This document shows positions 51,123-59,611 of a stretch of DNA of 64,000 nt, piece by piece. This DNA is from Saxibacter everestensis. Its GTDB lineage: Bacteria; Actinomycetota; Actinomycetes; Actinomycetales; Brevibacteriaceae. The notes beneath the pieces are model-generated. The model did no database searches and had not been told where the DNA came from. It saw only the letters and a program-made list of their open reading frames with translations. Positions within the stretch are counted from its first letter, which is position 1; every line of letters begins with the position of its first letter. The stretch spans positions 3,768,550 to 3,832,549 of the forward strand of contig NZ_CP090958.1 in assembly GCF_025787225.1 (NCBI RefSeq). The letters run 5' to 3'. A program made the position numbers and the translations under genes.

Positions 51123-51770
51123 CTAGTCCACGGATATACCCAGAGGCCCCGGCGCATCTCTGTTATTGTACTCGCGACACCCGGCGATCCCCTTGTTATA
51201 GGCGGCTTGATCGCCTCCGAGTTTGATGCGAGGAATCAGTTGGCTGGAGCTGTTCGAGCCACGCTGCCGCGAGTTAACTGCCACCTCATTCGATTTCCTG
51301 GGACTCATGCTTGCGAGAGAACATCGGGCAGCACTATCCCATGATGAACATGTCGAAGGGCGGCAAAGAGCAAATCTGGTGGAGTACCGCGCGTGTGTAA
51401 AAGGCCAGGAGCTTGCCGGGCTCGGGTGGAGCGACTCCAGGGCTTGGGCGATCCAGGCTTCCAGTCGTGGAGTTACGGCGTGGCCGATTGGGAGCACTCA
51501 GGCGTCGATCAGCAGGTTCCGCAAATAGGTGAGTCCCTTGTCGAAGTTACATGAACGTCGTCTCGTCGAGCGGGGTGTCGGTGCGGACGATCGACTGGAG
51601 CAGTGCGATGTGAGGGTCGCGGTGCAACACTTGATGATCTGCGCGGGGCACGGCTTGGCGAGCAGGTAGGAGCGCAGTGCCGCCATTGGTTCGGAGAGTT
51701 GCCTGTCGGGGCCAGCGAGCAGGTCGCGGCAACGGTCGTCGAGCTGCGGGCCGACCACGGCGACATCCCC
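51123..51770 (-). pseudogene. Frameshifted recombinase-like gene remnant
   Basis: Reading the minus strand with frame changes gives DRQLSEPMAALRSYLLAKPC, IIKVLHRDPHIALLQSIVRT, DTPLDETTF, DKGLTYLRNLLIDA and then LPIGHAVTPRLEAWIAQALE. This order resembles the N-terminal region of a group of actinobacterial tyrosine-recombinase-like proteins (PxxxLKWLRR..A.LL..L..G..PLTHEALD ... YLRxLLVAxGVLP). At least three shifts or stops break it. The region from 51072 to 51290 shows nothing further that I can identify. Confidence 0.4.
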
Positions 51771-51792
51771 GGCCTTAAGGGCAATTGGATGA

Positions 51793-51858
51793 AGAGACTA
51801 AAAATACCTAAAGGAGCCTCGCGAAAACCATTCAAACCGACCGTGGATGCTCGGCCTC
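51793..51858 (+). repeat. Second copy of the AAA-ATPase 5' segment
   Basis: ACCTAAAGGAGCCTCG and CATTCAAACCGACCGTGGAT match 49437-49490 closely (ribosome binding site, lost start codon and KPFKPT..ARP codons). The copy is one or two bases shorter, so the start and frame are gone. Together with 49424-49490 it forms imperfect direct repeats around the 2.3-kb island. It ends 15 nt from the stop of the threonine dehydratase-like gene. Confidence 0.65.
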
Positions 51859-51872
51859 TGATCAGAGCTAAC

Positions 51873-52838
51873 TCATTCAGTCCGAAGCAGATCCGCGAAC
51901 CGATCCAGGTCGACGTTTCCACCCGAGACAATGACGCCGACGCGCTTGCCCCGGACATCGATCGTCTTCTGCATCAGTGCTGCCGGGGCGAGGCAACCGG
52001 TCGGTTCGACCACAAGTTTCATCCGGGAGGCGAAGAACCTCATCATCTTGACCAGCGCATCGTCATCGACGGTCAGCACATCGTCGACGAGCTCCCGGAT
52101 CACGGTGAACGTCAGCGCACCCAGGCTCGTGGTCTGGGCGCCGTCGGCGAGCGTCTTCGGCGTTGGAATCTCGACGATCGAACCCTGGCGAAAGCTCTGC
52201 TGACCATCGTTTCCGGCCGCCGGTTCCACGCCCAGAATCGAAGCGTTCGGCATTACGCCGTTCACGGCGATGGCGGTGCCGCTCAACAAACCGCCGCCGC
52301 CAAGCGGGGCCACTACGACGTCGAGTGGGCCGGTCTCCTCAAGCATCTCAAGTGCCGCGGTGCCCTGGCCGGCGACGATATCGGGATGGTCGTACGGCGG
52401 GATGAGCGTGTAGCCGTGCCGGGCAACCAGGTCGGAGCCGAGGTCATTGCGAGACTCGGCGTACCGGTCGTAAAGCACAATCTCAGCGCCATAACCTCTT
52501 GTCGCCTCGAGTTTGCTGGCCGGGGCGTCGCGCGGCATCACGATCACCGCCTTGATACCGAGCAACTTGGCCGAACGAGCGATCGCCTGCGCGTGGTTAC
52601 CCGATGAAAATGTGACGACTCCCGCCGCCTTCTGTTCCTCAGTGAACCGCGACAAGGCGTTGTAAGCGCCGCGGAACTTGAAGGCACCGACCTGCTGCAG
52701 ATTCTCCAGTTTGAAGAACACTTCGGCGTCAACGAGATCGTTGAAAGTTCGCGAGGTGACGACCGGAGTTCTATGCGCGACCGGAGCAATCCGGGCTTGA
52801 GCCGAACGTAGGTCGTCCAGTGTCACCGGCAGCGTCAT
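51873..52838 (-). CDS. Threonine/serine dehydratase-like PLP enzyme
   Basis: A 321-residue fold-type II PLP enzyme. The PLP lysine lies in QQVGAFKFRGAYNAL, the phosphate-cup loop is PLGGGGLLSGTA, and FSSGNHAQAIARSAKLLG is the substrate loop. Its length, without an ACT regulatory domain, matches catabolic threonine dehydratase, serine racemase or hydroxyaspartate ammonia-lyase rather than biosynthetic IlvA. The ATG at 52838 has GGGAG 5 nt upstream. It lies just beyond the decayed island and is transcribed away from it on the upstream side. Confidence 0.9.
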   Translation of the reverse strand: MTLPVTLDDLRSAQARIAPVAHRTPVVTSRTFNDLVDAEVFFKLENLQQVGAFKFRGAYNALSRFTEEQKAAGVVTFSSGNHAQAIARSAKLLGIKAVIVMPRDAPASKLEATRGYGAEIVLYDRYAESRNDLGSDLVARHGYTLIPPYDHPDIVAGQGTAALEMLEETGPLDVVVAPLGGGGLLSGTAIAVNGVMPNASILGVEPAAGNDGQQSFRQGSIVEIPTPKTLADGAQTTSLGALTFTVIRELVDDVLTVDDDALVKMMRFFASRMKLVVEPTGCLAPAALMQKTIDVRGKRVGVIVSGGNVDLDRFADLLRTE

Positions 52839-52869
52839 CGCACTCCCGCCGGAAGCGATCTCTCGGCGT

Positions 52870-53289
52870 TCACCGCTTGTTCTCTGCCTTTTCGCGGCCA
52901 CCTGTGAGCAGAGACCCGAAGAAACTCACGATGCTGACAATCAGCGCGGCAAGAATTGCGTCCCAGAAGAACTTGTCGATCGTCACGGTGATCGGCGTGA
53001 TACCGGAAATCCATTCCACCAGCTTGAGCATCAGGGCGTTGACGATGAAGGTGAACAGCCCGAGCGTCAAGATGTAGGCCGGCAAGGCGATGAGCTTGAC
53101 GATCGGTTTCACGATGGCGTTCACGAGACCGAAGATCAGACCCACGATGAGGTAGGTCAGGATCGAGTTCATCGTTCCGTCGGCGTTGGCCGTGCTCAAA
53201 ATGGAGCCGGAAATGGAGAAGCCGTCAATCAGTAGGTCCGCTACCCACAGAGCGAGTGCGCTGATCAAAACCTGAAGAATAAACCGCAT
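52870..53289 (-). CDS. YvlD/DUF360-type membrane protein (phage holin family 4)
   Basis: A 139-residue, four-helix membrane protein. ILTYLIVGLIFGLVNAIVKPI and LIALPAYILTLGLFTFIVNAL are the hallmark repeats of this family. The ATG at 53289 has AAGGA 8 nt upstream; the frame is open above. Often called phage holin family but usually a housekeeping membrane protein of unknown role. It is 31 nt upstream of the dehydratase gene and likely cotranscribed. Confidence 0.85.
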   Translation of the reverse strand: MRFILQVLISALALWVADLLIDGFSISGSILSTANADGTMNSILTYLIVGLIFGLVNAIVKPIVKLIALPAYILTLGLFTFIVNALMLKLVEWISGITPITVTIDKFFWDAILAALIVSIVSFFGSLLTGGREKAENKR

Positions 53290-53397
53290 ACGCCATCCTT
53301 GCACGAGCCGCGAGACGGTAGCCACTTCGTCGACGGCGGTGACCATTAGCCTGTATTTCCCACGTTCGCACTGACGAAGAGAGGTCCGCACCGCCAA

Positions 53398-53832
53398 TCA
53401 CGATGCTCGGAAGTTGGCCACGTATCGCCGCTGCCAGGGCGTTTCGACGGCTCGGGGGTTGTAGTGCTCGCGGACGAACGCAACGGCCTCCCGCGCCGGA
53501 ACGCCGTCGAGTACCGCGATGCACGCCAGCGCGGTGCCGGTTCTTCCTCGTCCCCCCGCACAGGCGATCTCCACCCGTTCGGTCGTGGCACGCTGCCACG
53601 CCTCCCGAAACGCTTCTCGTGCGTCATCGCGATCGGCGGGCAGCCGGAAGTCGGGCCAGCGCACCCATCGGTCGTCCCATGGGATCGGTGCGGGCTCCGT
53701 CCCCAAGAGGTAGAGGCCGAAGTCGGGAGCGGGACCATCCGGAATCGACCCGCGCAGCCCACGGCCGCGCAGCAATCGGCCGGAGGGCAGGCGCAGGGCG
53801 CCCGGGCAATCGGCGTCCCACTCGTTACTCAT
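53398..53832 (-). CDS. Protein-tyrosine phosphatase-like protein
   Basis: A 144-residue protein with the C-x5-R signature CAGGRGRTG (Cys91, Arg97) and a general-acid-like region PDFRLPADRDDA. LACIAVLDGVPAREAVAFVR follows the P-loop as in dual-specificity phosphatases. The N-terminus has a swiveling LPSGRLLRGRGLRG start typical of small actinobacterial PTP-like proteins. Substrate unknown; no partner gene adjacent. Confidence 0.85.
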   Translation of the reverse strand: MSNEWDADCPGALRLPSGRLLRGRGLRGSIPDGPAPDFGLYLLGTEPAPIPWDDRWVRWPDFRLPADRDDAREAFREAWQRATTERVEIACAGGRGRTGTALACIAVLDGVPAREAVAFVREHYNPRAVETPWQRRYVANFRAS

Positions 53833-54208
53833 GACCTCAAGGTAGCGCGCCGCGGTATGTCCGACCGCGCTAACGACAGTGGCGCACTCGGTCCCTACGG
53901 CGAAACTCGGTCATCCAAGCATTTGTTGGACAGGGACAAGCAGCCGATGAAACGCTGGCGATCGGGGCAACCGCAGTCGGCGACGATGCCAACTACGGTG
54001 AAGACATGACTCAACTTCTCGTCGCCCATCAGCGGCAGACGGTGCCAGGATTATGGCGTGACGGTGGTGTTAGCTACCGTAGTAATTACGTTGTGACGCC
54101 ACTCACAACGACGCCGATAGCGGATCACCTTTCTGCGAATCGGCGTTATCAGCAGCGATTGGTGCATCGGGCAATCCTCGAAAGCCAATTCTGGACAAAG
54201 GAGTCACA
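53833..54208. other. 376-nt upstream region of the oxoacid dehydrogenase operon
   Basis: This gap separates the divergent phosphatase gene from the E1alpha gene. It includes the perfect inverted repeat CGTTGTG (54089-54095) / CACAACG (54104-54110) with an 8-nt spacer, 99 nt before the E1alpha start, a candidate operator. A short open frame (54006-54212) lacks a ribosome binding site and was not called. Confidence 0.5.
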
Positions 54209-55378
54209 ATGAGTGCTGTCCCGCAGCAGGAGCCAGCGCGGCATGCGCTTAGCGCCGAAAGCATCGAGCACCCGATGGTGCAAATGATCACGGCCGACGG
54301 CGAACGCGTCGAGAACGCGGAATACGACAAGCTGGTCGCCGACCTCACCGATGAAGACCTACGCGGCTTCTACCGCGATATGGTCCTGGTGCGGCGCGTC
54401 GATAATGAAGGAACTGCGCTGCAGCGCCAGGGACAACTGGGCCTCTGGGCGCCGGTCCTCGGCCAGGAAGCCACCCAGATCGGCACCGGGCGCGCCACGC
54501 ATCCCAACGATTACATCTTTCCTACCTACCGCGAACACGGGGTCGCCTTCACCCGTGGCGTTCCACCGGAGACCCTGCTCGGCATGTTCCGCGGCGTCAG
54601 CCACGGCGGCTGGGATCCGACAGAGAACAACTTCCACACCTACACCATCGTGATCGGCTCGCAGACGCTGCACGCGGTTGGCTATGCGATGGGAGTGCAA
54701 CGAGACGGCAACGTCGGAACCGGCGATCCTGATCGCGACACAGCCGTGATGGCATTTTTCGGTGACGGCGCCAGCTCGCAGGGGGACGTGAATGAGGCGC
54801 TTGTGTTCTCCGCGTCGTACAACGCCCCGGTGCTCTTCATCTGTCAGAACAATCAGTGGGCGATCTCCGAGCCGTCGACCCGTCAGACCCGCATCCCGTT
54901 GTACAGGCGCGGCGAAGGGTTCGGCATTCCCGGCGTTCGCGTCGACGGCAACGATGTCCTGGCGATGTATGCCGTGACGAAGGCATCGCTCGACCATGTG
55001 CGATCGGGCGCGGGACCTCTGCTGATCGAAGCCTTCACCTACCGGATGGGTGCGCATACCACCGCCGACGATCCGACCAAGTACCGCTCGTCTGCCGAGG
55101 TTGATGCCTGGAGCAGGCGTGACCCGATCGATCGATTCCGCAAGTACCTGGTGAACAACGGCACGGCTGATGAAGCGTTCCTCACCAGCGTTGACGACGA
55201 AGCCGACCAGCTGGCAGCGCGGGTTCGTGCGGCGTGTATCGGCATGCCGGACCCCGATCCGAGCACGATGTTCGACCACGCCTATGCGAATCCACATCCA
55301 CTGGTGGACGAAGAGCGGGCCTGGCTCGCCGAATACAACGCGTCCTTCACGGACGCCAGTGTTGCAGGGGGCGAGTAG
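54209..55378 (+). CDS. 2-oxoacid dehydrogenase E1 component, alpha subunit
   Basis: A 389-residue thiamine-diphosphate enzyme subunit. It has GQEATQIGTGRATHPNDYIFPTYREHG (part), the ThDP-binding motif FFGDGASSQGDVNEALVFSASYNAPV with following CQNNQWAIS, and YRMGAHTTADDPTKYR, the phosphorylation-loop equivalent. With the next two genes it forms a branched-chain 2-oxoacid or pyruvate dehydrogenase complex that decarboxylates the oxoacid and transfers the acyl group to E2. AAAGGAG lies 7 nt before the ATG. Substrate preference is not decided by sequence alone; the actinobacterial bkd-like layout favours branched-chain oxoacids. Confidence 0.93.
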   Translation: MSAVPQQEPARHALSAESIEHPMVQMITADGERVENAEYDKLVADLTDEDLRGFYRDMVLVRRVDNEGTALQRQGQLGLWAPVLGQEATQIGTGRATHPNDYIFPTYREHGVAFTRGVPPETLLGMFRGVSHGGWDPTENNFHTYTIVIGSQTLHAVGYAMGVQRDGNVGTGDPDRDTAVMAFFGDGASSQGDVNEALVFSASYNAPVLFICQNNQWAISEPSTRQTRIPLYRRGEGFGIPGVRVDGNDVLAMYAVTKASLDHVRSGAGPLLIEAFTYRMGAHTTADDPTKYRSSAEVDAWSRRDPIDRFRKYLVNNGTADEAFLTSVDDEADQLAARVRAACIGMPDPDPSTMFDHAYANPHPLVDEERAWLAEYNASFTDASVAGGE

Positions 55379-55380
55379 TG

Positions 55381-56355
55381 ATGGAAAAGCTTCCAATTGC
55401 GAAGGCGATCAACGCGGGTCTGCGAAAGGCCCTCGAAGACGACCCGAAAGTTCTGCTGATGGGTGAGGACATCGGCCCCTTGGGCGGAGTCTTCCGGGTC
55501 ACGGAGGGCCTGCAGAAGGACTTCGGCGAGGATCGCGTTATCGACACCCCATTGGCGGAGTCCGGCATCGTTGGAACCGCCATCGGACTCGCCGTCCGCG
55601 GTTACCGGCCGGTGGTGGAAATCCAGTTCGACGCCTTCATCTTCCCGGCCTACGACCAGATCGTCACCCAGCTGGCCAAGCTGCACAATCGCACCGCCGG
55701 CACCGTGAAGACGCCGGTCGTGATCCGGGTTCCTTACGGGGGCGGTATCGGTTCACCGGAGCATCACTCCGAGTCGCCGGAAGCGCTGTTCGCGCACGTT
55801 GCCGGGCTGCGCCTGATCTCGCCATCGAATTCAAACGACGCCTACTGGATGATCCAGCAGGCCATCCAGGATGACGATCCGGTGATGATCTTCGAGCCGA
55901 AGCGACGTTACTGGCAGAAGGGCGAGGTCGATTTTCAGAACTCGCCGGGCGATAAGCATCGGGCGCACATCGTCCGCCCTGGAACCGACCTCACCCTGGC
56001 GGCTTACGGCCCGTTGGTAACGACAGCGCTCAGTGCCGCAGAGGCCGCACAAGAAGAGGGAAAGAATATCGAGGTGATCGACCTGCGGTCGCTGTCACCG
56101 ATCGACTTCGAGACCCTTGCCGAATCGGTGAATCGCACCGGTCACCTGGTGATCGCGCACGAAGCTCCGACATTTGTCGGACTCGGCGCGGAGATCGCCG
56201 CCAGGATTACCGAGCGGTGCTTTTTCAGCCTTGAGGCGCCGGTGCTCCGGGTCGGCGGCTTCCATCTGCCGTATCCGCCGTCGCGACTGGAAGAGCATTA
56301 CCTGCCGGACCTGGACAGGATGCTCGACGCAGTTGACCGGTCGTTGGCGTACTAA
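55381..56355 (+). CDS. 2-oxoacid dehydrogenase E1 component, beta subunit
   Basis: A 324-residue transketolase-like subunit (GTG 55378 overlapping the E1alpha stop is an alternative start). It has LMGEDIGPLGGVFRVTEGLQ, DTPLAESGIVGTAIGLA, EIQFDAFIFPAYDQIV, RVPYGGGIGSPEHHSES and the C-terminal HEAPTFVGLGAEIAARI. It completes the E1 active site with the alpha subunit. Only two bases separate it from the E1alpha stop. Confidence 0.94.
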   Translation: MEKLPIAKAINAGLRKALEDDPKVLLMGEDIGPLGGVFRVTEGLQKDFGEDRVIDTPLAESGIVGTAIGLAVRGYRPVVEIQFDAFIFPAYDQIVTQLAKLHNRTAGTVKTPVVIRVPYGGGIGSPEHHSESPEALFAHVAGLRLISPSNSNDAYWMIQQAIQDDDPVMIFEPKRRYWQKGEVDFQNSPGDKHRAHIVRPGTDLTLAAYGPLVTTALSAAEAAQEEGKNIEVIDLRSLSPIDFETLAESVNRTGHLVIAHEAPTFVGLGAEIAARITERCFFSLEAPVLRVGGFHLPYPPSRLEEHYLPDLDRMLDAVDRSLAY

Positions 56356-56361
56356 GCGAAG

Positions 56362-57891
56362 GTGGATGTAATCGTGCAAGAAATCTTTAACCTGCCCGAC
56401 GTAGGCGAAGGGCTCACCGAGGCCGAGATCGTCTCGTGGAAGGTCAAGCCGGGTGACACCGTGACGGTCAACCAGATTCTGGTGGAGATCGAGACGGCGA
56501 AGTCGCTCGTTGAACTGCCGTCACCCCATGCGGGAAAGATTGGCGAACTGCTGGCGCCGGAGGGTGAAACCGTCGAGGTCGGTGCCCCGATCATCTCGTT
56601 CGCGGGCACCGATTCGGTCGCTGATGGCGCCACTACGCCCGGAGACGGAGCAGCCGCAGCGGCAGCCCCCGCCGGCGACCGGGGCACTACAGCCGAGAAC
56701 TCCGGCAAAACAGCAGGCCAGGCCGGCAAGCACGGTGAGGATGACGACGGCTCCGGTGCCACCTTGGTGGGCTACGGTTCGCGTCCGGCCAGCTCGGCAC
56801 GGCGCGCCCGGCACCAGCCATCTGCGGCAGCCTCGACGCCGGCCGTTCCCGTGCCCGAACCGCCGACCGCTCCAGCGCCGACCGCTACAGCGCCGGAGCC
56901 GACTGCCGCAATCGTGCCGGAACCGACGCCATCGGCCGAACACACGGTCACGGACATTTCGGCTGCCCGCGTGCTGGCGAAACCGCCGGTGCGCAAACTG
57001 GCCAGGGATAAGGGGCTGGACCTCGCCTCGATTACTCCGACCGGCCCCCGCGGCGAGGTGACCCGCGACGATGTACTCGGCGCCGCCGCTGGCGCGCAGA
57101 CCTCGGAAGCAGTTCCGACGGGGTCCGGGTCAGCAGGACCGGCAGCGGAGGCCGGGGCTGGAGCCCTCGGCATCGGGCTGGCAGCCGCGGCAGGTGAGCG
57201 GGAAACCCGGATCCCGGTCAAGAGTGTGCGCAAGATGACTGCGCAGGCAATGGTGCGCTCGGCGTTCACCGCTCCGCACGTCAGCCTGTTCCTCGACGTG
57301 GACGCGACCCGCACGATGGACTTCGTCCGCAAACTCAAGACATCGAAGGCGCTGGGGGAGGTCCGCGTTTCGCCATTGCTGCTGGTTGCCAAGGCAGTTA
57401 TCTGGGCAGTCGGCCGCAACCCGATGGTGAACTCGACGTTCGCCGACGATGAGATCACCGTGAAGAACTACGTGAACCTGGGAATCGCCGCGGCGACTCC
57501 ACGGGGACTGATCGTGCCGAATATCAAGGATGCCGACCGGCTGAGCCTTGGTGGCTTGGCGCAGGGCATCAGCGACCTGACCGAACTGGCACGTTCCGGT
57601 AAGACTCCGCCTGCCGACCAGGCAGGCGGAACGATCACGATAACGAACGTCGGCGTTTTCGGCGTCGACACCGGTACGCCGATCATCAACCCCGGCGAGT
57701 CGGCCATCGTCGCTTTCGGCTCCATTCGCAAGAAGCCCTGGGTGGTGGACGGCGAGGTCGTTGCCCGTGACGTGACCACGCTCGGAATTTCCGCGGACCA
57801 CAGGGTGATCGATGGCGACGTCGCGAGCCGCTTCGTTGCGGACATCGGTGCCGCCCTGGAAGAGCCAGCAATCCTGCTGACCGGCGGCTGA
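56362..57891 (+). CDS. Dihydrolipoamide acyltransferase (E2) of the oxoacid dehydrogenase complex
   Basis: About 509 residues from GTG 56362 (GTG 56374 also possible). There is one N-terminal lipoyl domain with lipoyl-Lys47 in VEIETAKSLVELPSP, an Ala/Pro-rich linker, the E3/E1-binding domain (VLAKPPVRKLARDKGLDLASI) near 205-240, a second linker and the catalytic core ending in ISADHRVIDGDVASRFVAD, which holds the catalytic His and Asp. E3 (lipoamide dehydrogenase) is not encoded here. A GC-rich hairpin follows the gene. Confidence 0.94.
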   Translation: MDVIVQEIFNLPDVGEGLTEAEIVSWKVKPGDTVTVNQILVEIETAKSLVELPSPHAGKIGELLAPEGETVEVGAPIISFAGTDSVADGATTPGDGAAAAAAPAGDRGTTAENSGKTAGQAGKHGEDDDGSGATLVGYGSRPASSARRARHQPSAAASTPAVPVPEPPTAPAPTATAPEPTAAIVPEPTPSAEHTVTDISAARVLAKPPVRKLARDKGLDLASITPTGPRGEVTRDDVLGAAAGAQTSEAVPTGSGSAGPAAEAGAGALGIGLAAAAGERETRIPVKSVRKMTAQAMVRSAFTAPHVSLFLDVDATRTMDFVRKLKTSKALGEVRVSPLLLVAKAVIWAVGRNPMVNSTFADDEITVKNYVNLGIAAATPRGLIVPNIKDADRLSLGGLAQGISDLTELARSGKTPPADQAGGTITITNVGVFGVDTGTPIINPGESAIVAFGSIRKKPWVVDGEVVARDVTTLGISADHRVIDGDVASRFVADIGAALEEPAILLTGG

Positions 57892-57909
57892 GCAGTCACG
57901 CGGGCCTTG

Positions 57910-57941
57910 CCCGCTCGCCCGTCCTTTAGTGGGCGGGCGGG
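57910..57941 (+). terminator. Stem-loop after the oxoacid dehydrogenase operon
   Basis: CCCGCTCGCCC (57910-57920) pairs with GGGCGGGCGGG (57931-57941), 11 bp with one T-G pair, around a 10-nt loop. It lies 18 nt past the E2 stop codon. No T-tract follows. Confidence 0.5.
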
Positions 57942-58145
57942 AACGCGTGCCTTAATCGGCACTCGGCACGCGACTGAGTTCGCACGCGGGTACGCGGACC
58001 AGTAATACCGATCGCACACGCCTGCTTTTCCTGGTCGAGTTCCTCCGGGGGCGATGAACGGGAAGCTCCGCCGGGCCGCACCAGAGGCTAATTGACCATG
58101 GAGGCCGGGCTGCACCAAGATGAAGGGCGACATGAAAGGGACGTG

Positions 58146-58541
58146 ATGGCAAAAGTGGAAGCTCGGCAGCGGCACTCGCCGCAGCGTGAGGCGGTTCGCG
58201 AGGTGCTTGGCGCCCGGTCGGGCTTCGTGAGCGCCCAGGACCTTTATGGCGAGCTCCGCAATGCCGGCTCGTCGATCGGGCTCGCCACCGTCTACCGCCA
58301 CGTCCAGGCGATGCTCGAAAGCGGCGAACTCGACGTGCTGCATACCCGTGAGGGCGAGGCGCTCTACCGTCAGTGCAGCACGAGGCATCACCATCACCTG
58401 ATTTGCCGCAACTGCGGCAAGGCTGTCGAGATCACGGCGCCCGAGATCGAAGCGTGGGCGGAAAAAACGGCTGCCGAGCACGGGTTCACCGAAATCGACC
58501 ACTCTGTGGAGATTTACGGTCTGTGCCGCAACTGCTCGTGA
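58146..58541 (+). CDS. Fur-family metalloregulator, Zur-like
   Basis: A 131-residue Fur-family repressor from the ATG at 58146 (AAGGGA upstream; an open extension of 18 codons precedes). DNA-binding helix region: QREAVREVLGARSGFVSAQDLY and SIGLATVYRHVQAM. Metal sites: HHHHLICRNCGKAVEI and the C-terminal LCRNCS, giving two CxxC structural zinc pairs. The Tyr-x-x-x-His pattern and absent oxidation-type features favour Zur over Fur. Zinc-free ribosomal proteins encoded 2.9 kb downstream are typical Zur-regulated paralogues in other actinobacteria, but no matching Zur box was found there. Confidence 0.88.
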   Translation: MAKVEARQRHSPQREAVREVLGARSGFVSAQDLYGELRNAGSSIGLATVYRHVQAMLESGELDVLHTREGEALYRQCSTRHHHHLICRNCGKAVEITAPEIEAWAEKTAAEHGFTEIDHSVEIYGLCRNCS

Positions 58542-58609
58542 ATCAGACTCCGTGCCGGCGGGCTTAGCCGCCTACCGGCGAGATCATCGAGCGTGCCGCC
58601 GGGCGAGGG

Positions 58610-59521
58610 TCACGCGGCCTTGGGGTGGGCGACCCGCACTGCCTCGTGCAGGAGTTCGATCGTGCGATTAACGGCGCTGCTCGAGCGAGAACGGTCTTTC
58701 ACCAGCGCGACGATCTCGCGAACAGGTGGATCGACCAGCGGAATGACGGTTACCGTGCTGGGCACCGATGACAGCGCGAGCTGCGGCATCACAGTGATCC
58801 CGAGGCCCGCTCCGACGAAGGCCACGGCCGTCGGGTAATCACGGGTCTGCACGCTGAAGCGCGGGTGAAAGCCTGACTGCGCGCAGGCCGTCATCACGAC
58901 TTCCCGGCAGGCCGCCGTCGGATACTCGTTGTCCACCCAGGGCTCGTCGGCAAGGTCGACCAGGGTCAATGGCCCCTCCCGCTTGGCCAGTGGATGCCCG
59001 GCCGGCACGACAACGTGGTAAGGGTCGCGGTGCAGCGGCACCTGGCTGAAGCCCGGCGGCGGCGCTCCGAATGCGCTCGTCACGATCAGCTGGACGTCAG
59101 GCCGGGCGGTGGACTCGGCGACGGCGAGCGGGACGTCGATCAACTCCAGGTCCACGTGCAGGTCCGGAAACTCCTGCTGCAGCCGCGCAACCGTGGTCGG
59201 AACGAGGACGGTGCCCGCCGAGGCAAAGAAGGCGAGCGACAGCGTTCCGGTCTGGCCGTCGCGCAGTCGCCTGGCCAGGGCGTCGAGTTCGGCCATTTGC
59301 TCGAGTACCGGGGCGGCGGCCTCGGCCAGCTCGATTCCGCTCGCCGTGGGCTGGATCCCGCGGCCCACCCGCTCGACGAGCGTCAACCCGGTTTCGCGCT
59401 GTAGCAAGGTGATCTGCTGGGAGATCGCCGATGGAGTGAAACCGAGCTTCTTCGATGCGGCCTGGATCGATCCGGTCCCGACGACGGAACGAAGCACGCG
59501 GAGGCGATGAATGTCCAACAT
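58610..59521 (-). CDS. LysR-family transcriptional regulator
   Basis: A 303-residue LysR protein. The N-terminal helix-turn-helix (LDIHRLRVLRSVVGTGSIQAAS, then FTPSAISQQITLLQRETGLTLVERVGRG in parts) is standard, and the effector domain follows with TGTLSLAFFASAGTVLVPTTV. It diverges from the EamA transporter at 59612 and likely activates it in response to an unknown ligand through the near-palindrome at 59541-59568. Confidence 0.93.
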   Translation of the reverse strand: MLDIHRLRVLRSVVGTGSIQAASKKLGFTPSAISQQITLLQRETGLTLVERVGRGIQPTASGIELAEAAAPVLEQMAELDALARRLRDGQTGTLSLAFFASAGTVLVPTTVARLQQEFPDLHVDLELIDVPLAVAESTARPDVQLIVTSAFGAPPPGFSQVPLHRDPYHVVVPAGHPLAKREGPLTLVDLADEPWVDNEYPTAACREVVMTACAQSGFHPRFSVQTRDYPTAVAFVGAGLGITVMPQLALSSVPSTVTVIPLVDPPVREIVALVKDRSRSSSAVNRTIELLHEAVRVAHPKAA

Positions 59522-59540
59522 AGCTTCAGTCTAGCGACAA

Positions 59541-59568
59541 TTCAGTATTTCTAAAGAGAAGTACAGAA
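59541..59568. promoter_or_regulatory. LysR-type operator candidate
   Basis: TTCAGTATTTCT (59541-59552) and AGAAGTACAGAA (59557-59568) match as inverted arms at 10 of 12 positions around a 4-bp centre. It begins 20 nt from the LysR start and lies 44 nt before the transporter start, a typical autoregulation site. Confidence 0.5.
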
Positions 59569-59611
59569 AACATCGCTTGTGCTAACTGTTTGCCGCTCGC
59601 AGGCTGGATCC

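Noticed and set aside
54006-54212. 68-codon frame before the E1alpha gene
   Set aside because: No ribosome binding site, no homology signal, and it covers the likely promoter and operator of the operon.
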